Source: Phycisphaerales bacterium
Lineage (GTDB): Bacteria; Planctomycetota; Phycisphaerae; Phycisphaerales; SM1A02
DNA: 7,294 nucleotides
Assembly (NCBI GenBank): GCA_007125255.1
Contig: SLDM01000082.1
Coordinates: forward strand, 1 to 7,294
Reading direction: 5' to 3'
Below the pieces are notes generated by a model. The model was not told where the DNA came from. It saw nothing but the letters and a program-made list of their open reading frames with translations, and ran no database searches. Of the stretch, positions 5,239-7,294 are shown piece after piece; positions within the stretch are counted from its first letter, which is position 1, and each line of letters starts with the position of its first letter. The position numbers and the translations under genes are program-made.

Positions 5239-5267
5239 GCTGAAGTTGTGTGAACACAGCCTTCAGC
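5239..5267. promoter_or_regulatory. 29-bp dyad in the carB leader, hairpin or operator
   Basis: GCTGAAG (5239-5245) pairs with CTTCAGC (5261-5267), and inside it TGTG (5247-5250) pairs with CACA (5255-5258) around TGAA. Only a T and a GC interrupt the stem. This is the best dyad in the spacer and ends 73 bases before the carB ATG. It could be a repressor or activator site or a leader hairpin controlling carB. No T run follows that would suggest classical attenuation. Confidence 0.4.
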
Positions 5268-5340
5268 CGACCGAGCCTCCCGACTGCCCGCCGCCCTTCT
5301 CCGCCCACTCTTCCCGACCGCCCGCCCCGCTGCCTGCGCC

Positions 5341-7294
5341 ATGCCCCGCCGCGATGATCTTGACACCATTCTGATCCTCGGCTCCGGCCCGATCGTCATC
5401 GGGCAGGGCTGCGAGTTCGATTACTCGGGAACCCAGGCGTGCAAAGCCCTGCGCGAAGAGGGTTACCGCGTGGTGCTCGTCAATTCGAACCCCGCGACGA
5501 TCATGACCGATCCGGACTTTTCGGATCGAACCTACATCGAACCGATCACCCCCGAAGCGGTTCGCAAGATCATTGAACGCGAGCAGGAGCTCGGAACGCC
5601 GATCGATGCCCTGCTGCCCACCATCGGCGGGCAGACCGCACTGAACTGCGCCTGCGCCCTGCACGATGAGGGCACGCTGGAGAAATACGGCATCGAGATG
5701 ATCGGGGCGCGACGCGAGGCGATCGACCGGGCCGAGAACCGGGATCAGTTCCGCAAAGTGGTCGAGGCGGCCGGCCTGCGGCAGCCCCGGGCCGCGACCG
5801 TCACCAACATGGACGAGGCCCGCGCGTTCCTCGACCAGGTCGGCCTTCCCGTCATCCTCCGCCCCGCCTTCACGCTCGGCGGCTTCGGCGGCGGGATCGC
5901 CTACAACCTCGACGAGTTCGAGGACACCGTCCGCCGCGGCCTCAAGGCCTCGATGATCGGCCAGATCCAGATCGATGAATCGGTCCTCGGCTGGAAGGAG
6001 TACGAACTCGAAGTCGTTCGCGACAAGAACGACAACGGGATCATCGTCTGCGGCATCGAGAACATCGATCCGATGGGTGTACACACCGGCGATTCGATCA
6101 CCGTCGCGCCGATCCTCACGCTGTCCGACAAGGAGTACCAGCGCATGCGTGATGCGGCGCTGGCGATCCTGCGCGCCGTCGGTGTGGAAACCGGCGGGTC
6201 CAACGTCCAGTTCGCGGTCAACCCCGATGACGGTGAGATGGTCGTCGTCGAAATGAACCCGCGCGTGTCGCGCTCCTCCGCGCTGGCGTCCAAGGCCACC
6301 GGCTTCCCGATCGCAAAGATCGCCACCAAGCTCGCGGTCGGCTACACCCTCGATGAACTGCGCAATGACATCACCGGCGCCACCAGCGCGTGCTTTGAGC
6401 CGTCCATCGACTACGTCGTGGTCAAGATGCCCCGCTGGACGTTCGAGAAGTTCCCCGAAGCGGACGAAACGCTGACCACCCAGATGAAAAGCGTGGGCGA
6501 GGCGATGTCGATCGGCCGCACGTTCAAGGAAGCGATGCAGAAGGCCATCCGCTCGATGGAGGTAAAGCGCTTCGGCTTCGGACTGGACAAGAACGACAAG
6601 TGGCTCGCCGGGGTCCGGCGCCTCGCCGCGGGCAACTGGCAACTGGAAGGTGAAGACTCGGTCGTGGCGGAGGCGACGGAGTCCGCCTGGCCGATTCCGG
6701 AAGAGAAACTCATCCGCAAGCTCACCGTCCCCAGCCAGGGGCGACTCTACTACGTTCGCTACGCCTTCAAGATGGGCTGGTCGATCGAGCGCGTGCACGA
6801 GCTGACGAACATCGACCCGTGGTTCCTCGATCAGTTCCTGCAACTGGTCGAGTTTGAAGAGGTGCTCTGTTCCTTCCGCTCTCTGGAAGAAGTGCCGCGC
6901 GAAGTGCTCTTCCGCGCGAAGCAGCTCGGCTATTCCGATCCGCAGCTCGCCAACCTGTTCCTGGGGGATATCACGACGGACACGATTCTGCGCGTGCGGG
7001 CCCGCCGCAAATCGCTGGGCATCGAGCCGGTGTACAAGCTGGTCGATACCTGCGCGGCGGAGTTCGAAGCGGTCACGCCCTATTACTACTCGACCTACGA
7101 GACCCCGTGCACCCACCGGATCGCCCCCAATGAATCCGGGTCCGGGTCCGGGTCCGGGCCGGCTCACCCGGAACCGGATGACGAAACCCGCGTCACCCCG
7201 CGGGAGAAGATCATCATCCTCGGCGGCGGGCCGAACCGCATCGGCCAGGGCATCGAGTTTGATTACTCGTGCACCCACGCCTCCTTTGCCTTTC
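5341..7294 (+). CDS. carB: Carbamoyl-phosphate synthase large subunit, partial (runs off the window)
   Basis: CarB makes carbamoyl phosphate from bicarbonate, ATP and ammonia supplied by the small subunit, feeding pyrimidine and arginine synthesis. The first 651 residues are present. The start is clear: [20 protein letters not shown] matches the family N-terminus. Visible in order are [20 protein letters not shown] (25-44), [10 protein letters not shown] (48-57), the ATP-grasp loop FTLGGFGGG (177-185), [12 protein letters not shown] (211-222), VHTGDS (247-252), the metal and ATP site [20 protein letters not shown] (303-322), and the oligomerisation domain (about 410-590) with DTCAAEF (569-575). 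The second synthetase half opens at [20 protein letters not shown] (621-640). Phe182 stands where E. coli has Ser. Between the halves is a linker about 20 residues longer than in E. coli, with four Ser-Gly pairs. No Shine-Dalgarno is visible, and carA is not adjacent. Confidence 0.97.
   Translation, partial: MPRRDDLDTILILGSGPIVIGQGCEFDYSGTQACKALREEGYRVVLVNSNPATIMTDPDFSDRTYIEPITPEAVRKIIEREQELGTPIDALLPTIGGQTALNCACALHDEGTLEKYGIEMIGARREAIDRAENRDQFRKVVEAAGLRQPRAATVTNMDEARAFLDQVGLPVILRPAFTLGGFGGGIAYNLDEFEDTVRRGLKASMIGQIQIDESVLGWKEYELEVVRDKNDNGIIVCGIENIDPMGVHTGDSITVAPILTLSDKEYQRMRDAALAILRAVGVETGGSNVQFAVNPDDGEMVVVEMNPRVSRSSALASKATGFPIAKIATKLAVGYTLDELRNDITGATSACFEPSIDYVVVKMPRWTFEKFPEADETLTTQMKSVGEAMSIGRTFKEAMQKAIRSMEVKRFGFGLDKNDKWLAGVRRLAAGNWQLEGEDSVVAEATESAWPIPEEKLIRKLTVPSQGRLYYVRYAFKMGWSIERVHELTNIDPWFLDQFLQLVEFEEVLCSFRSLEEVPREVLFRAKQLGYSDPQLANLFLGDITTDTILRVRARRKSLGIEPVYKLVDTCAAEFEAVTPYYYSTYETPCTHRIAPNESGSGSGSGPAHPEPDDETRVTPREKIIILGGGPNRIGQGIEFDYSCTHASFAF
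7135..7158 (+). repeat. carB: In-frame hexamer repeat (TCCGGG x4) in carB
   Basis: Four exact TCCGGG units encode Ser-Gly four times (residues 599-606), between the oligomerisation domain and the second synthetase half. The unit keeps the frame if copies are gained or lost. It lies within a longer hydrophilic insert (THRIAPNE before, [12 protein letters not shown] after). Confidence 0.9.

Noticed and set aside
5069..5308. Upstream extension of the plsC frame to 5308
   Set aside because: The 80 extra residues are Arg-, Gly- and Pro-rich, unlike this family, and would cross the dyad region; the membrane helix normally lies near the N-terminus.
5263..7278. 671-residue open frame on the minus strand
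   Set aside because: It lies opposite carB, whose plus-strand product matches the family throughout. The antisense frame is a by-product of high GC at third positions; its translation is rich in Arg, Asp, Gly and Val with no recognisable domain.

Overview
The window is GC-rich bacterial chromosome with long spurious antisense frames and intergenic spaces full of small repeats. The family mix suggests a planctomycete-like bacterium, perhaps of the Phycisphaerae type: a secreted protein with repeated N-D-x-G / x-V-x-F motifs, weak or absent Shine-Dalgarno sites at several starts, and a CarB with a long N-terminal half. This assignment is an inference from style and was not checked by any search.

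Layout. At 1-264 there is no confident gene: three tandem copies of an 8-bp repeat (1-24), a doubtful open frame ending at 219, and a weak terminator-like hairpin with a T run (236-266). At 265-998 lies a two-gene toxin-antitoxin operon: a RelE/HigB-like (Gp49-type) toxin (311-685) overlapped by an XRE-type helix-turn-helix antitoxin (666-998). At 1291-2436 is a secreted protein of unknown function with propeller-like repeats; its stop codon sits inside another cluster of the 8-bp repeat. At 2437-2759 is a repeat-rich spacer with a 138-bp palindromic element (2483-2620, REPIN- or MITE-like) and a hexamer-periodic purine-rich stretch. At 2760-3497 is a protein of unknown function whose N-terminus is encoded by a 12-bp minisatellite (Val-Pro-Thr-Pro repeats).

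From 3579 the content becomes housekeeping. ruvA (Holliday junction binding, 3579-4208) and a plsC-like acyltransferase (4205-5068) form a minus-strand pair with a 4-bp stop/start overlap. A 272-bp divergent spacer with three stem-loops separates them from carB (carbamoyl-phosphate synthase large subunit, 5341 to beyond the window end), on the plus strand. carB has no visible Shine-Dalgarno and a C-rich leader, and its central linker carries a Gly-Ser stretch encoded by a hexamer repeat.

The genes do not form one pathway. The left half looks accessory (toxin-antitoxin, secreted and unknown proteins, mobile-type repeats); the right half is core metabolism and DNA repair. No clear new multi-gene system is visible. 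The best leads are the palindromic element, the 8-bp stop-rich repeat at gene ends, the slippage-prone tandem repeats, and the unknown protein at 2760-3497.
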